36,119 nucleotides of DNA from Acidobacteriaceae bacterium (GCA_030838385.1 JAUTWX010000032.1:1-36119), one strand, 5' to 3'. Numbered from the stretch's first letter, positions 18,297-27,818 are shown. Numbers and translations are program-made. The notes: generated by a model from the sequence alone, not told the origin.

Positions 18297-19195
18297 CAGT
18301 GACGTTCCAGCGCGGCGCGGTCCCATCCGGCTTTGTCCGCAGCCGCGGCGTAGGTGGATTCGAGGAAGGCGCGCACCGTGTTTTCCGGCGATGCCTGCTT
18401 GCGGGCGTCATTGTACCGCAGCAGGAATTCGCCCATCTTGCTGTCGAAATATGCAGCCGCCGGTTGTACCTTCGCATCCGCGAGTGTTGTGGGTGACGGC
18501 GCAGCATAGCAGTAGAAGGCTGCTTCGCCGTAGCCGCCGTTGCCGGGCCAGAAGCCGGCGCTGATGACTTCATGCGAGTAGGCCTCGCGCGTGATGGCAT
18601 CGGCGCCGGGGCGCTCCGGTGCGGGCTTGCCGGAGAAGCGCGTCACCGCGAGATCGAAGCTGCCCCAGAAGAAATGCACGGGACTGATCTTGCCGATGAA
18701 GCCGGAGGAGAATTTCTGGAAGATCTGATCCGCGCTCACCAGCACGCGCCAGAAGCGGTGCGCGTACTCCGGATCGTAGGAGGCGTGCTTCGTATCCAGA
18801 TCGAAGCGGATGGGGTCCTTGATCTCCACCGGCATGGGATGGATGCGTGCATCGACTCCCAGCAGCGTGAGGCATTGCTGAAATTCGAGATAGAAATCTG
18901 CCACCGTTTGCGGCCGGAGCGGGATAGAAAGCGCTGCACCGGTGCTGAGCCGGAAGTGCAGCTCGTGGCTGACGAAGTCGAATTCGATGTCCAGCATCTC
19001 GCCGGCGGTCTGCATCGCGGAGGTGCTCAGTCCACGGGCACTGACGTAGAGCGGCACGTTCCACCAATGCGCCTGCATCGGGCTGAGGGCAAGCCGCACT
19101 TTGCCGACGATCTGGGTCCACATGTGCAGAGTGGAGGCAGTGCGCTCCCATGCGGACCAGTCAAGCTCCGGCCACGGATTCGATTCTGCGGACAT
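18296..19195 (-). CDS. DUF5996 family protein
   Basis: 'WPELDWSAWERTASTLHMWTQIVGKVRLALSPMQAHWWNVPLYVSARGLST...EFDFVSHEL' characteristic start; 'FFWGSFDLAVTRFSG'. Confidence 0.87.
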   Translation of the reverse strand: MSAESNPWPELDWSAWERTASTLHMWTQIVGKVRLALSPMQAHWWNVPLYVSARGLSTSAMQTAGEMLDIEFDFVSHELHFRLSTGAALSIPLRPQTVADFYLEFQQCLTLLGVDARIHPMPVEIKDPIRFDLDTKHASYDPEYAHRFWRVLVSADQIFQKFSSGFIGKISPVHFFWGSFDLAVTRFSGKPAPERPGADAITREAYSHEVISAGFWPGNGGYGEAAFYCYAAPSPTTLADAKVQPAAAYFDSKMGEFLLRYNDARKQASPENTVRAFLESTYAAAADKAGWDRAALERH

Positions 19196-19259
19196 GCTGT
19201 ACCTCGTAGGACGACGCTATGTTCCGCTGAAACGTGGTCTGACGGCAAGCCGGCGCGTA

Positions 19260-20321
19260 CTAAAAGAGTGTCCGCAGCCGCGCGAGGATCGAATCCGAAG
19301 CCGCGGGCATGGGCCCGGGCAGGGTGCAGCCGCTGGCGTTTTCATGACCGCCGCCGCCGAGGCTCTCGGCCACGGACGCGACGTTCACCGCGCCTTTGCT
19401 GCGCAGGCTGAGCCGTACGCGATGGTCCGGCAGCTCGCGCAGGAAGACCGCAACCTCCACGCCGGCGATGCCGATCGCGTAGTTCACAATGCCTTCGCAG
19501 TCCTCTTCGGCGGCGTTGGTGCGTTCCATGTCCGATGTCGTCACCCACAACCACGCAATGCGGCCGTCGCGCCGGAGGTTGGCCAGCGCCGCGCCCAGCA
19601 GCAGCATCTTCGACATCGGGTTTGAGAAGTAGACATCCTGCGCGATGCGCGGGGGACATGCGCCGAGCCTTACCAGCTCGTGGGCGAGTGAAAAGGTATG
19701 CGTGTCCGTGCCTTCGTAGCAGAACGATCCGGTGTCGGTGAGCACGGCCATGTAGAGGCAGGTGGCCATTTCCGGCGTGATGCGCACCTCTGCCGTGCGC
19801 GCGAGGGTGAAGACCTGCTCGGCAACGGCGCAGGCATCGGTGTCGATCCAGTTGAGGTGAGCGAAGTTGCGGCCGCTGGTGTGGTGATCGATGTTGATGA
19901 GGCGGCGTCCTTCGAGGCCTTTGAGTCGACTGCGTTCGATGCCATCGCACTCCAGCAGGATGACGAGGTCGAAGTCGCCGTCGACCCTCTGCCAGTGCTG
20001 GATGCTCTGCGCGCAGGGCAGCCAGCGATAGATGAGCGGCACGCGGTCGCTGAAGGCCATAGTTGCCTGCTTGCCAAGCTGTTCCAGCATCATCCCGCAG
20101 GCCAGCACGGAGCCGACAGCGTCGCCATCCGGGCGCGCATGCGCGGTCACCAGGATGCTCCGTCCGTCATGGATCGCCTGGAGGATGGGACGGATGGCGG
20201 CATCGCGCCGATGGTTGTACGCAGAGCCTCGTCCGCGCCTCCCCTCTTCTAAGGGCGAGTCCGCAAGAGCGCCAACCAGCGCCGGATCGAGCTGCCGCGA
20301 CATGGAGGCAGACTGCTTCAT
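19260..20321 (-). CDS. DHH/DHHA1 family phosphoesterase, NrnA-like
   Basis: 'VTAHARPDGDAVGSVLA', 'INIDHHTSG', 'VLTDTGSF', C-terminal 'GGGGHENASG'; 4-nt overlap with rbfA. Confidence 0.93.
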   Translation of the reverse strand: MKQSASMSRQLDPALVGALADSPLEEGRRGRGSAYNHRRDAAIRPILQAIHDGRSILVTAHARPDGDAVGSVLACGMMLEQLGKQATMAFSDRVPLIYRWLPCAQSIQHWQRVDGDFDLVILLECDGIERSRLKGLEGRRLINIDHHTSGRNFAHLNWIDTDACAVAEQVFTLARTAEVRITPEMATCLYMAVLTDTGSFCYEGTDTHTFSLAHELVRLGACPPRIAQDVYFSNPMSKMLLLGAALANLRRDGRIAWLWVTTSDMERTNAAEEDCEGIVNYAIGIAGVEVAVFLRELPDHRVRLSLRSKGAVNVASVAESLGGGGHENASGCTLPGPMPAASDSILARLRTLF

Positions 20322-20734
20322 GCGCCTTTGCCGGCCTCCGAAGCGGGTGCGGGTGTCTGGGAGGAGCTGCTGCCCTTACGGCGCCGCCTGCGACCCAGCA
20401 GTTCGTCGATGCGGGCCGTCATCCGGTCCGTACGATCGAGGTGAAAGGTAAGCTCCGGCACATGACGGACGCCCATGCGCTCCAGTAGCTCATGCCGGAT
20501 GAAGCCGCGCGCTGACGCCAGCGCTTCGAGCATCGGCTCCTCATCTTCAGCCGGGCCGTCGTTTGCGACGTAAACCCGCGCGGACTTGCCGCCGACGTTC
20601 AGCACCACCTCTGTCACGTGTGCTGAGCCGATGCGCGGATCCGAGAGCTCTCCCTGGATCATGGTGCTGATCTCGTCGCGCAGGGTCTCGGCTACACGGC
20701 CCTGATGGTATTTGCGGGCGCGTTGCTCTGGCAT
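20318..20734 (-). CDS. rbfA: Ribosome-binding factor A
   Basis: 'VAETLRDEISTMIQGELSDPRIGSAHVTEVVLNVGGKSARVYV...RHELLERMGVRHVPELTFHLDRT'; start at MPEQRARK. Confidence 0.95.
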   Translation of the reverse strand: MPEQRARKYHQGRVAETLRDEISTMIQGELSDPRIGSAHVTEVVLNVGGKSARVYVANDGPAEDEEPMLEALASARGFIRHELLERMGVRHVPELTFHLDRTDRMTARIDELLGRRRRRKGSSSSQTPAPASEAGKGA

Positions 20735-20826
20735 GACGAACCTCCCGGGGTAAACCCAAAAGGATACCAGAGTGCACGAAGCGGATCGGAGCATTTATGA
20801 GTTCAGACCAGCGGTGCCTCGGGTGG

Positions 20827-21123
20827 TCACGATTCGACGAAATCCCACCAGGCGTCCCGGACTTCGGCTCCGTGCTCGGCTGCGAGCCGGGTCGCGGCGC
20901 GCTCCACTTCGGTCATCAGCCCGCGAAGGTAGTCGCGCGAAGAGGAGACAGCCGCGATGCCGAGCGTCGCGCTCTGCCAGGTGGTGGCTTCATCCAGTTC
21001 GGCGACGGAGATGTTGAAGCCCTGGCGCAGCCGGTCCTTCATGCTGCGCACTACCTGGCGGCGGTCTTTCAGCGAACGCGAGAGCGGAATCGAGAGCTCG
21101 ACGGTGAGGGCGGCGATGGCCAT
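20827..21123 (-). CDS. ylxP: DUF503 (YlxP-like) protein
   Basis: 98 aa; 'LTVELSIPLSRSLKDRRQVVRSMKDRLRQGFNISVAELDEATTWQSATLGIAAVSSSRDYLRGLM'; next to rbfA. Confidence 0.9.
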   Translation of the reverse strand: MAIAALTVELSIPLSRSLKDRRQVVRSMKDRLRQGFNISVAELDEATTWQSATLGIAAVSSSRDYLRGLMTEVERAATRLAAEHGAEVRDAWWDFVES

Positions 21124-21136
21124 AGGCGGAGGCGAG

Positions 21137-22603
21137 TCAGGATGCGGGCTCGCTGGGCGCAGCCTCGGTTGCAGGAAAGAACGGTGCGATCTGCTCGCGG
21201 CGCGGCGGCGCGGTACATGCGCTCACCACAATCAGGCAGAAGACGGACGCGATCAGCGCGGGGAAGATCGCATCCCGCTGCGCCAGCACCGCCGGCAGAT
21301 GGTGATGGATAAAATCCGTGTCCCAGAAGACGGTGACGAATGTTCCGATGCCGATGGCGGAGACGGCGCCTGCGGCGTTGGCGCGCCGCGAGTAGAAGGC
21401 AGCCAGCACCACCGGCGTGAGCGCGGCGGAGTAGATGGTGTAGGCGTAGAGCGTCTTCTGCAGAACTGATTGTGTGTGCAGCGCCTGATACAGCGCCCAC
21501 AGGCCGAGACATACGACCATGAGTCGCGAGACGAGCAGCACGGCGCGGTTTGAGGCATCCGGCGCGATGTAGCGAGAGAAGACGTCGTTGACGAGATTCG
21601 TCGCAGGCGAGAAGAGATAGTTGTTGGCAGTGGAGATGATCTTCGCGAAGACGGCACCCATCAGCAGCGGACCGAGCCACGCAGGCAGCCCATGCAATGC
21701 GGACCACGCGATGATCTCGCGCGGATGCTCATGCACCTCCCCGGTGGGAAAGACGACCGAAGCGACAACGGCAAGCGCGACGATAACGGATTCAAGGATG
21801 ACCGTGCCGATGACCCAGCCAACGACTGCCTGCCGTGCAGCCTTCTCCGACTTGGCGGAAAAGAACTTCTGATACATGGACTGGTTTCCGAGCATGAGCA
21901 GCATGGTGGGCAGAAAGAGTTCGAGCGCCTGGATGAGATTGAAATCTCCCAGCACCTGAAAGTGCGTTGCGGGCAATGAAGCGTGCACGCCGTGCCAGCC
22001 GCCGGCACGATGCATCAGGAACGGCAGCGCGAGGATCAATGTAATGGTGGCCAGTATACCGATCAGCACGTCCATGTACGCCACGGACGACATGCCGGCG
22101 ATGGCGGTGAAGACGATGACGAACGCCGCGATCAGATACTTGCCCGCGTCCGACGAGATCGACCCGGGGAAGACCAGGTGCAGAATATCGCCGCCGCCGA
22201 TGAGTTGATAGCTGGTGATGGCGGTGTAGGTGAACAACACGGCGATGACGCCCAGCACGCGCGCCATCTGGTTGTAGCGGACCTCCAGCAGGTCGGGGAT
22301 CGTGAATTGAGCGAATTTGCGTGCGCGTGGTGCGATGAAGTAGATGAGCGCGAGTCCTGCCCAACCGCCGGCAGACTGCCACAGTGCTGCGAAGCCGTGT
22401 TTGTAGGCGTTCTCCGCGCCACCCAATAGCGAGCCGGAGCCAATCCACGACGACAGCAGGGTGAAGACCAGAACGATGGCGGGCAGCGAGCGGCCGGCCA
22501 CCAGGTAGTCGTCCTTGGTGTGCGTCTTGCGCAGGCGCGAGATCGAGACAGTGAGCAGACCGAGAACGATAGCGGCGAGAACGCCGGCATAGAGATGATT
22601 CAT
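21137..22603 (-). CDS. Sodium:solute symporter (SSS) family transporter
   Basis: 'DDYLVAGRSLPAIVLVFTLLSSWIGSGSLLGGAENAYKHGFAALWQSAG', many TM segments, 'AKIISTANNYLFSPATNLVNDVF'. Confidence 0.92.
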   Translation of the reverse strand: MNHLYAGVLAAIVLGLLTVSISRLRKTHTKDDYLVAGRSLPAIVLVFTLLSSWIGSGSLLGGAENAYKHGFAALWQSAGGWAGLALIYFIAPRARKFAQFTIPDLLEVRYNQMARVLGVIAVLFTYTAITSYQLIGGGDILHLVFPGSISSDAGKYLIAAFVIVFTAIAGMSSVAYMDVLIGILATITLILALPFLMHRAGGWHGVHASLPATHFQVLGDFNLIQALELFLPTMLLMLGNQSMYQKFFSAKSEKAARQAVVGWVIGTVILESVIVALAVVASVVFPTGEVHEHPREIIAWSALHGLPAWLGPLLMGAVFAKIISTANNYLFSPATNLVNDVFSRYIAPDASNRAVLLVSRLMVVCLGLWALYQALHTQSVLQKTLYAYTIYSAALTPVVLAAFYSRRANAAGAVSAIGIGTFVTVFWDTDFIHHHLPAVLAQRDAIFPALIASVFCLIVVSACTAPPRREQIAPFFPATEAAPSEPAS

Positions 22604-22656
22604 GGGCTCGGAAATGCCTTTCGGGTCACGAGCGATGCTACATGAAGGCGCAGCAT

Positions 22657-23385
22657 TTAAGCCTTGCCGTAATCGCGCGCGCCGAAGAGTGCAGTGCCCA
22701 GGCGAATCTCGGTTGCGCCCTCCTCGATGGCGACAGCGTAGTCGTGTGTCATGCCCATGGAGAGCGCGTTGAGCTGCAACTTGGGATACCGCCTTGCGTA
22801 GGTTTCGCGCAGCTCGCGCAACTGGCGAAAATAGGGGCGCACGGCTTCGGCGTCGCGCAGATACGGCGGCACGGTCATCAGTCCACGTACGTTCAGGTGC
22901 GTGAGGTCCGCCAGGCGCTCGAGGAGCTGTTCGATCTCGGCGCTCTGCGGGGCGAGGCCACTCTTCGCTTCCTCATCGCTCAGCTTGATCTCGATCAGTA
23001 CGGGCAGCGTGCGATGGAGCGCTGCGGCTGCTGCATCCAGCCGCTCAGCCAGACGAAGGGAGTCGACGGAGTCGATTGCGTCGAAGAGCGAGGCAGCGCG
23101 TGCGGCCTTGTTCGATTGCAGATGTCCGATCAGGTGTGCGTGCAGCTTGTGCGAGTCGCGCAGGGGAATCCATTCCGGCTGCTTGGAATCGAACTCCTGC
23201 ACCTTGTTTTCGCCGATGTGCGTGATGCCGAGCTCGGCAGCCGCGCCAATTGCCGCTGCGGGGTGCATCTTGGTTACCGCGATCAGCGTGATTTCGCTGC
23301 GCGTGCGCTGCACGCGTCGGCAGGCAGCCTCGATGGTCTCTAATACCTGCGCCAGATTGCGCTCTAGCTCGTCGTGAGTGTTCAT
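22657..23385 (-). CDS. yggS: YggS family pyridoxal phosphate homeostasis protein (PLPBP)
   Basis: 'ITLIAVTKMHPAAAIGAAAELGITHIGENKVQEF', 'HLIGHLQSNKA', 'GLMTVPPYLRD', 'LSMGMTHDYAVAIEEGATEIRLGTALFG'. Confidence 0.95.
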   Translation of the reverse strand: MNTHDELERNLAQVLETIEAACRRVQRTRSEITLIAVTKMHPAAAIGAAAELGITHIGENKVQEFDSKQPEWIPLRDSHKLHAHLIGHLQSNKAARAASLFDAIDSVDSLRLAERLDAAAAALHRTLPVLIEIKLSDEEAKSGLAPQSAEIEQLLERLADLTHLNVRGLMTVPPYLRDAEAVRPYFRQLRELRETYARRYPKLQLNALSMGMTHDYAVAIEEGATEIRLGTALFGARDYGKA

Positions 23386-24887
23386 GCGTTCGCGGCGAGC
23401 CGGTCGCCGAAGCGTACGCAGTCCTCGGCCAGCGCGGCGAAGTCATGCATCTGGCTGCGATGGTTGGTGATGGCCACGCGTACTGCGTAACGGCTGTCCA
23501 GCGTGGTGCTGGAGACGATGTAGCGGCCCGACTCCTGCAGTTCGATTACGAGACGCCGGTTCAGCGCATTCAGCGCGGGGTCATCGAGCTCCGGACGCCG
23601 ATAGCGGAAGCAGACGACGTTGGTCGGCCGCGGCGCAATCAGTTCGAGGCGCGGCGCAGCTTGGATGAGTCGTTCGAGATGAGCAGCCTGTTCCATATTT
23701 CCCGCGATGAGGCGCGAATACGTGTGGACGCCGTGCACCTGCAGCGACATCCACAGCTTCAGTGCGCGGAAGCCGCGGGTCAGCTCCACGCCGCGATCGG
23801 CGAAGGGCAGGCCACCGGCCATGATGCCACCCTCGGCTTCTTCGAGGTAGCTGGCCTGGGTGACAAAGGTAGCGGTGTGCAGGCTGGGATCGCGCACCAG
23901 CACACAGCCGATTTCGAATGGCAGATAGATCCATTTGTGCAGATCGAAGGCAAGCGAATCGGCCTGCTCGATGCCGCGCACCAGCCCTGCATATTCCTGG
24001 GTGAGGCGCAGCAGCGCGCCGAAGGCGCCATCCACGTGAAACCAGAGATCATGATTGCGGCAGAGGGCGGCGATGGCCGGCAGATCGTCGATGGCCCCAG
24101 TGTTCACCGTGCCGCAGTTGGCAATGACCACGGCCGGCCGATGCCCCGCGTCGCGGTCGCGCTGGATTTGTAACTCAAGCTGTTCTACATCGATCCTGTG
24201 CGCGTCTGTTACCGGGATGCGGCGGTAGGCGTCGCGACCCAGCCCCATCAGTTCGATCGCTTTCAAGGCCCAGGAGTGGGTCTCGGTCGAGCCGTAGATA
24301 AGAAGTTGCGGGTGAACGCAGCCCTGCAGGCCTTGCTTCCGGACGTCGTAATCGGCCTTGGCATGCCGTCCCACGGCGAGGCCGATGAGGTTGGCCATGG
24401 TTGCGCCGGTGGTCAGCAGGCCTGAGCTCTCCGCCGGCATACCCATCAGCTCGGCCAGCCAGCGCAGGCAAGCCGCCTCCATGACGACAGGTGCCTGGTG
24501 GCCGCCTGCTACGTGCGCGTTCAGCCCTGACGCGAGCATGTCGGCCAGCATGGCCAGCGGGGTGCCGGTGCCGCGCACCCAACCCCACGCCCGCGGGTGG
24601 CGGTTGCCAATGGTGTAGGGGACTAGGTGCTCGACGAGGGCGTTGTAGACCTCGGCTGCCGAGCGGCCATGGAGAGGTATGCGGCCGGAGAGTGCGATCG
24701 CAGACGCTTCGGGCAGCGGCCGCCACGCGGGCTGTTCGCGCAGGGTGGCCATGTCGTCGAAAGCGTCGTCCAGCATGCGATGGCCCAGCGCGCGCAGTTC
24801 CTGCCATTCTTCGGGCGTAGCTGGATCCAGCGTGGGCTGTTGGCGATCGATCTCTTCGCTGACAGAGGAGCGGGTGGGCAAGGGCAT
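23382..24887 (-). CDS. Group II PLP-dependent amino acid decarboxylase (aromatic amino acid decarboxylase-like)
   Basis: 'GLLTTGATMANLIGL', 'NCGTVNTGAIDDLPAIAALCRNHDLWFHVDGAFGAL', PLP lysine 'FDLHKWIYLPFE'. Start at MPLPTRSS inside the ORF that begins at 24941. Confidence 0.92.
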   Translation of the reverse strand: MPLPTRSSVSEEIDRQQPTLDPATPEEWQELRALGHRMLDDAFDDMATLREQPAWRPLPEASAIALSGRIPLHGRSAAEVYNALVEHLVPYTIGNRHPRAWGWVRGTGTPLAMLADMLASGLNAHVAGGHQAPVVMEAACLRWLAELMGMPAESSGLLTTGATMANLIGLAVGRHAKADYDVRKQGLQGCVHPQLLIYGSTETHSWALKAIELMGLGRDAYRRIPVTDAHRIDVEQLELQIQRDRDAGHRPAVVIANCGTVNTGAIDDLPAIAALCRNHDLWFHVDGAFGALLRLTQEYAGLVRGIEQADSLAFDLHKWIYLPFEIGCVLVRDPSLHTATFVTQASYLEEAEGGIMAGGLPFADRGVELTRGFRALKLWMSLQVHGVHTYSRLIAGNMEQAAHLERLIQAAPRLELIAPRPTNVVCFRYRRPELDDPALNALNRRLVIELQESGRYIVSSTTLDSRYAVRVAITNHRSQMHDFAALAEDCVRFGDRLAANA

Positions 24888-25033
24888 AGACGGGAGACCT
24901 CGCGGATTTATATCGGGCGAGGCACGCCGAAGGGGTGTCAAACGCTCGGGTCCACGTCTCCGGATGTGGAGATCGTAGCGCCGTTCTTAAGAATACCGCG
25001 TCCGGTGGTCCGCAAGCGACGCAGACTGCCGCG

Positions 25034-26215
25034 TTACGCAGGTGACCGATGACGCTTCAGCTTCAGAAAAGGCTGCTCCAGCAGATGAAAGCTGCTGGCA
25101 CTGATGAGCATGGTCAGGCAGGTCACCGTGACCAGATACACCACTCCAGAGGCGACGCGGCCAGGAAATGTGTGGGTGATGGGGGGAAGCAGGTATGCCT
25201 TGAATGTGTCGTGGAGAAAGATGCTGTAAACGTAGATTCCGTAGCTGTATTTGCCGGCAATCCGCAGGGGGCCGATGCTGAAGAGACGCGAGGAGAACGA
25301 GGTGGGGTCGACAGCGATGGCAATGAGAGCCGCGCCCACTGAGCCGACCAGCGCAAAGGCGAAGAGATGTTCCATAGCGCCGCTGAAATGTCGCAGAGCA
25401 GAGATAGTGAAGAACGCCAGCATGACGGGAGTCACAACCCAGAAGATTCGCCGACCGATACGAACTGTCTCTTCCGGATGCGTCCGAAGCGCAAGGGCGC
25501 AAAACGCGCCGGCGCAGAGACCTTCCAGGCGGAGCGGCAACATCACGTAGCTCCACCTCGGGTTGAGGTGAAGTCCAAGAGCGACGAGTTTGAGCGCGAG
25601 GCTGGCGAAGAAGGCGATGAAGGCGATGCGCTTCAGTGTCTCGAGGTTGCGGATGCGCCATACCAACACTGGCCAGATCATGTAGAACTGTTCCTCGACT
25701 GCCAGCGACCAGAGATGGCTGATGGTGAACAGGCCGATCTGATTCAACCCCTTGAATGGGAAGACGAAATTCCCCGCGTAGAAGAGGTAGGCGAAGTTTG
25801 AGCGATACCAGGGATGGCGGAAGACGATGCAGTAGAAGAGGAGAAAGGCCCAGAGCCCGTAGTACAGAGGAAAGAGCCGAAGTGTGCGGTTGCGATAAAA
25901 GTTCAGCCAACGATGATTGGCATTGCGCATATCCCAGAGGATGCCGGTAATGAGGAAGCCGGAGAGCGCGAAAAAGATGTCGACGCCATAGGCGCCCCGC
26001 ATTTTCACCAGATTGATGAATCGCAGGACATGCGAGCTGGAGTTGCCCAATTCGCCATAGTGGAAGAGGAAGACGGCGATGGCCGCGAAGCCCCGCACGC
26101 CATCGAGCGCAGGAAGATGCCGCTTTCCCGCATGCGGAATACTCGGTGGCTGTTGCACCGGGGCGTCGTCAACCATCACAGTGCCGCCTGCAGATGCTCG
26201 GGGGAGATCCACCAT
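25034..26215 (-). CDS. Acyltransferase 3 family membrane protein (OafA/YrhL-like)
   Basis: 'LPALDGVRGFAAIAVFLFHYGE', 'VDIFFALSGFLITGILWDMRNA...FYRNRTLRLFPLYYGLW', multiple TM helices. Confidence 0.94.
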   Translation of the reverse strand: MVDLPRASAGGTVMVDDAPVQQPPSIPHAGKRHLPALDGVRGFAAIAVFLFHYGELGNSSSHVLRFINLVKMRGAYGVDIFFALSGFLITGILWDMRNANHRWLNFYRNRTLRLFPLYYGLWAFLLFYCIVFRHPWYRSNFAYLFYAGNFVFPFKGLNQIGLFTISHLWSLAVEEQFYMIWPVLVWRIRNLETLKRIAFIAFFASLALKLVALGLHLNPRWSYVMLPLRLEGLCAGAFCALALRTHPEETVRIGRRIFWVVTPVMLAFFTISALRHFSGAMEHLFAFALVGSVGAALIAIAVDPTSFSSRLFSIGPLRIAGKYSYGIYVYSIFLHDTFKAYLLPPITHTFPGRVASGVVYLVTVTCLTMLISASSFHLLEQPFLKLKRHRSPA

Positions 26216-26309
26216 GCAAGAAAATGCTCCTGAAATGATTCTGCCAGTTATGGATGCGCAGAGCGAGGCCAGGAGCGCTGGGGAACGGAAAGATTGGCGG
26301 GAAGGTGGC

Positions 26310-26840
26310 CTACAGGGCCTGGGTGAGGCGAGGCAGCAGGCCGGCGTGGCTGGTCTCGTAGAGCGCGAGCAGCCGCTGGCGCATCAGGTAGTAGGCAGCC
26401 GACGCTTCGTGGATATAGAAGGGAATGCGCAAGCTCTGGCGGTGCAGCAACATGGCCATCTCGATCTGTGTGATGGCCTTCTGCAGGCGCGCGGCGTCGC
26501 GGCGCATGATCTCTGCGACAACGGTGGCGTCCTCGAAGTTCCAGCGCTGCACAAAGATCGCGAGGTCCAACATTACCTTGGCATTGCGGCGCAGTCGAGG
26601 CAGGCCGTCTGCTCCGCCCAGCAGCCGCCACATGGCCTGGGGCTGCAACTCAAGCTGATTGCCGCGGGGTTCCAGATAGGCTTTCGCAATTTTTTCGAGA
26701 TCGGAGAAGTTGAGGGGCTCGATGCGCGCGAGCAGCATATTCCAGGTGGTTCTCTGTTGGGCTCTGCGGCGCAGAAAGAAGCGCAACTGAATCCCGATGA
26801 TTCCCAGGAGGAGGAATGCGACAGTAACGAGGCCGACCAC
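26310..26840 (-). CDS. Hypothetical protein with N-terminal TM helix (GTG start)
   Basis: 'MVGLVTVAFLLLGIIGIQLRFFLRRRAQQ' then helical soluble region; start abuts the stop of the upstream 7-TM gene (TAAAGTG). Confidence 0.75.
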   Translation of the reverse strand: MVGLVTVAFLLLGIIGIQLRFFLRRRAQQRTTWNMLLARIEPLNFSDLEKIAKAYLEPRGNQLELQPQAMWRLLGGADGLPRLRRNAKVMLDLAIFVQRWNFEDATVVAEIMRRDAARLQKAITQIEMAMLLHRQSLRIPFYIHEASAAYYLMRQRLLALYETSHAGLLPRLTQAL

Positions 26841-26841
26841 T

Positions 26842-27618
26842 TTAATGAGACTCCTTCTCCGGGGTACCCAAAACTTCTGCGAGATCGTAACTTACTCGAT
26901 CGGCCACTTGCAAGACGGCTTCGCGGATTTCCGGCGGGAGCGATCCCCTTTCGGGTTCGTCCCGCCAGAGGGCGACGATCCAGTAGCTCAGGATGGACAG
27001 GTACACGACCATCCGCGCATGTTCGATTCCGAGGTAATGGCCGGACCTTCCCAAATATCCGTGCAGGAGTCCGATGACCAGGGCGACGGTCGCCCACACC
27101 ATCAAGCCGTAGCCGATCGACATCACGTGGGATCGCCAATGGAAGCCCAGCCGCTGAGACGTAAGGAGCACGAGGGTGAACATGCCGCTGACGATCAGAC
27201 TCGTGAACAGATCGCCGCGGATCTGCCAGACTCCGGCCACGGTGGGTGAAGTTGGATGAATCCACCAGACGATAGCAAATGCAATCACTCCCACCGCAAT
27301 GAGAGACGTCAGCCACGTTCCATGTTTCCCGAGCGGACCGCGGGAATGAAAGACTATGTGAGCCACCTCCGCGACGACGCCTATCTGGAGGAGCGCGTCG
27401 AGTCCTTCCGCGACCCAGTAAACCGTGGCGTAAACACGGTCAGAGCCGACGCGGTAGGCGAAGAAGTGCGCAATCGTACTGAGAACTGTGAAAATGCACC
27501 ACGAGGCGAGCATCGGAAAGGTGCGAAGGCGTCGCCTCAGGCACATCACGGCTACCAGCGCGGCGTTCAAGACAGGCCCCGCCGCCCAGAGCACGGTATC
27601 CAGGAAGGGGAGCTTCAC
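26842..27618 (-). CDS. Hypothetical integral membrane protein, about 7 TM helices
   Basis: 258 aa; seven hydrophobic segments by inspection, e.g. 'VLWAAGPVLNAALVAVMCL', 'LASWCIFTVLSTIAHFFAY', 'WLTSLIAVGVIAFAIVWWI', 'YGLMVWATVALVIGLLHGYLG'. Confidence 0.8.
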   Translation of the reverse strand: MKLPFLDTVLWAAGPVLNAALVAVMCLRRRLRTFPMLASWCIFTVLSTIAHFFAYRVGSDRVYATVYWVAEGLDALLQIGVVAEVAHIVFHSRGPLGKHGTWLTSLIAVGVIAFAIVWWIHPTSPTVAGVWQIRGDLFTSLIVSGMFTLVLLTSQRLGFHWRSHVMSIGYGLMVWATVALVIGLLHGYLGRSGHYLGIEHARMVVYLSILSYWIVALWRDEPERGSLPPEIREAVLQVADRVSYDLAEVLGTPEKESH

Positions 27619-27653
27619 TGTTGCAACTCCTATCCTGGTCAGTATCTATCAGC

Positions 27654-27818
27654 TCACAAGCCGAGGAACGACAAAAACGAGTTGATCGCGTTGATGGTAG
27701 TGACGATCAATCCCTTGGGCGGAGGATTCGTGCCCCCGGGCATTTCCGCGAAGGCAGAGCCTGTGGTTGCGGCGAGGAGGGCTGCGGAAAGGGCGAGGTT
27801 GCGGAATGTGCGTGACAT
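27654..27818 (-). CDS. Small secreted peptide precursor (54 aa; predicted mature part about 30 aa)
   Basis: 'MSRTFRNLALSAALLAATTGSAFA|EMPGGTNPPPKGLIVTTINAINSFLSFLGL'; clear signal peptide with AFA cleavage motif; ORF extends upstream to 27956. Confidence 0.65.
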   Translation of the reverse strand: MSRTFRNLALSAALLAATTGSAFAEMPGGTNPPPKGLIVTTINAINSFLSFLGL

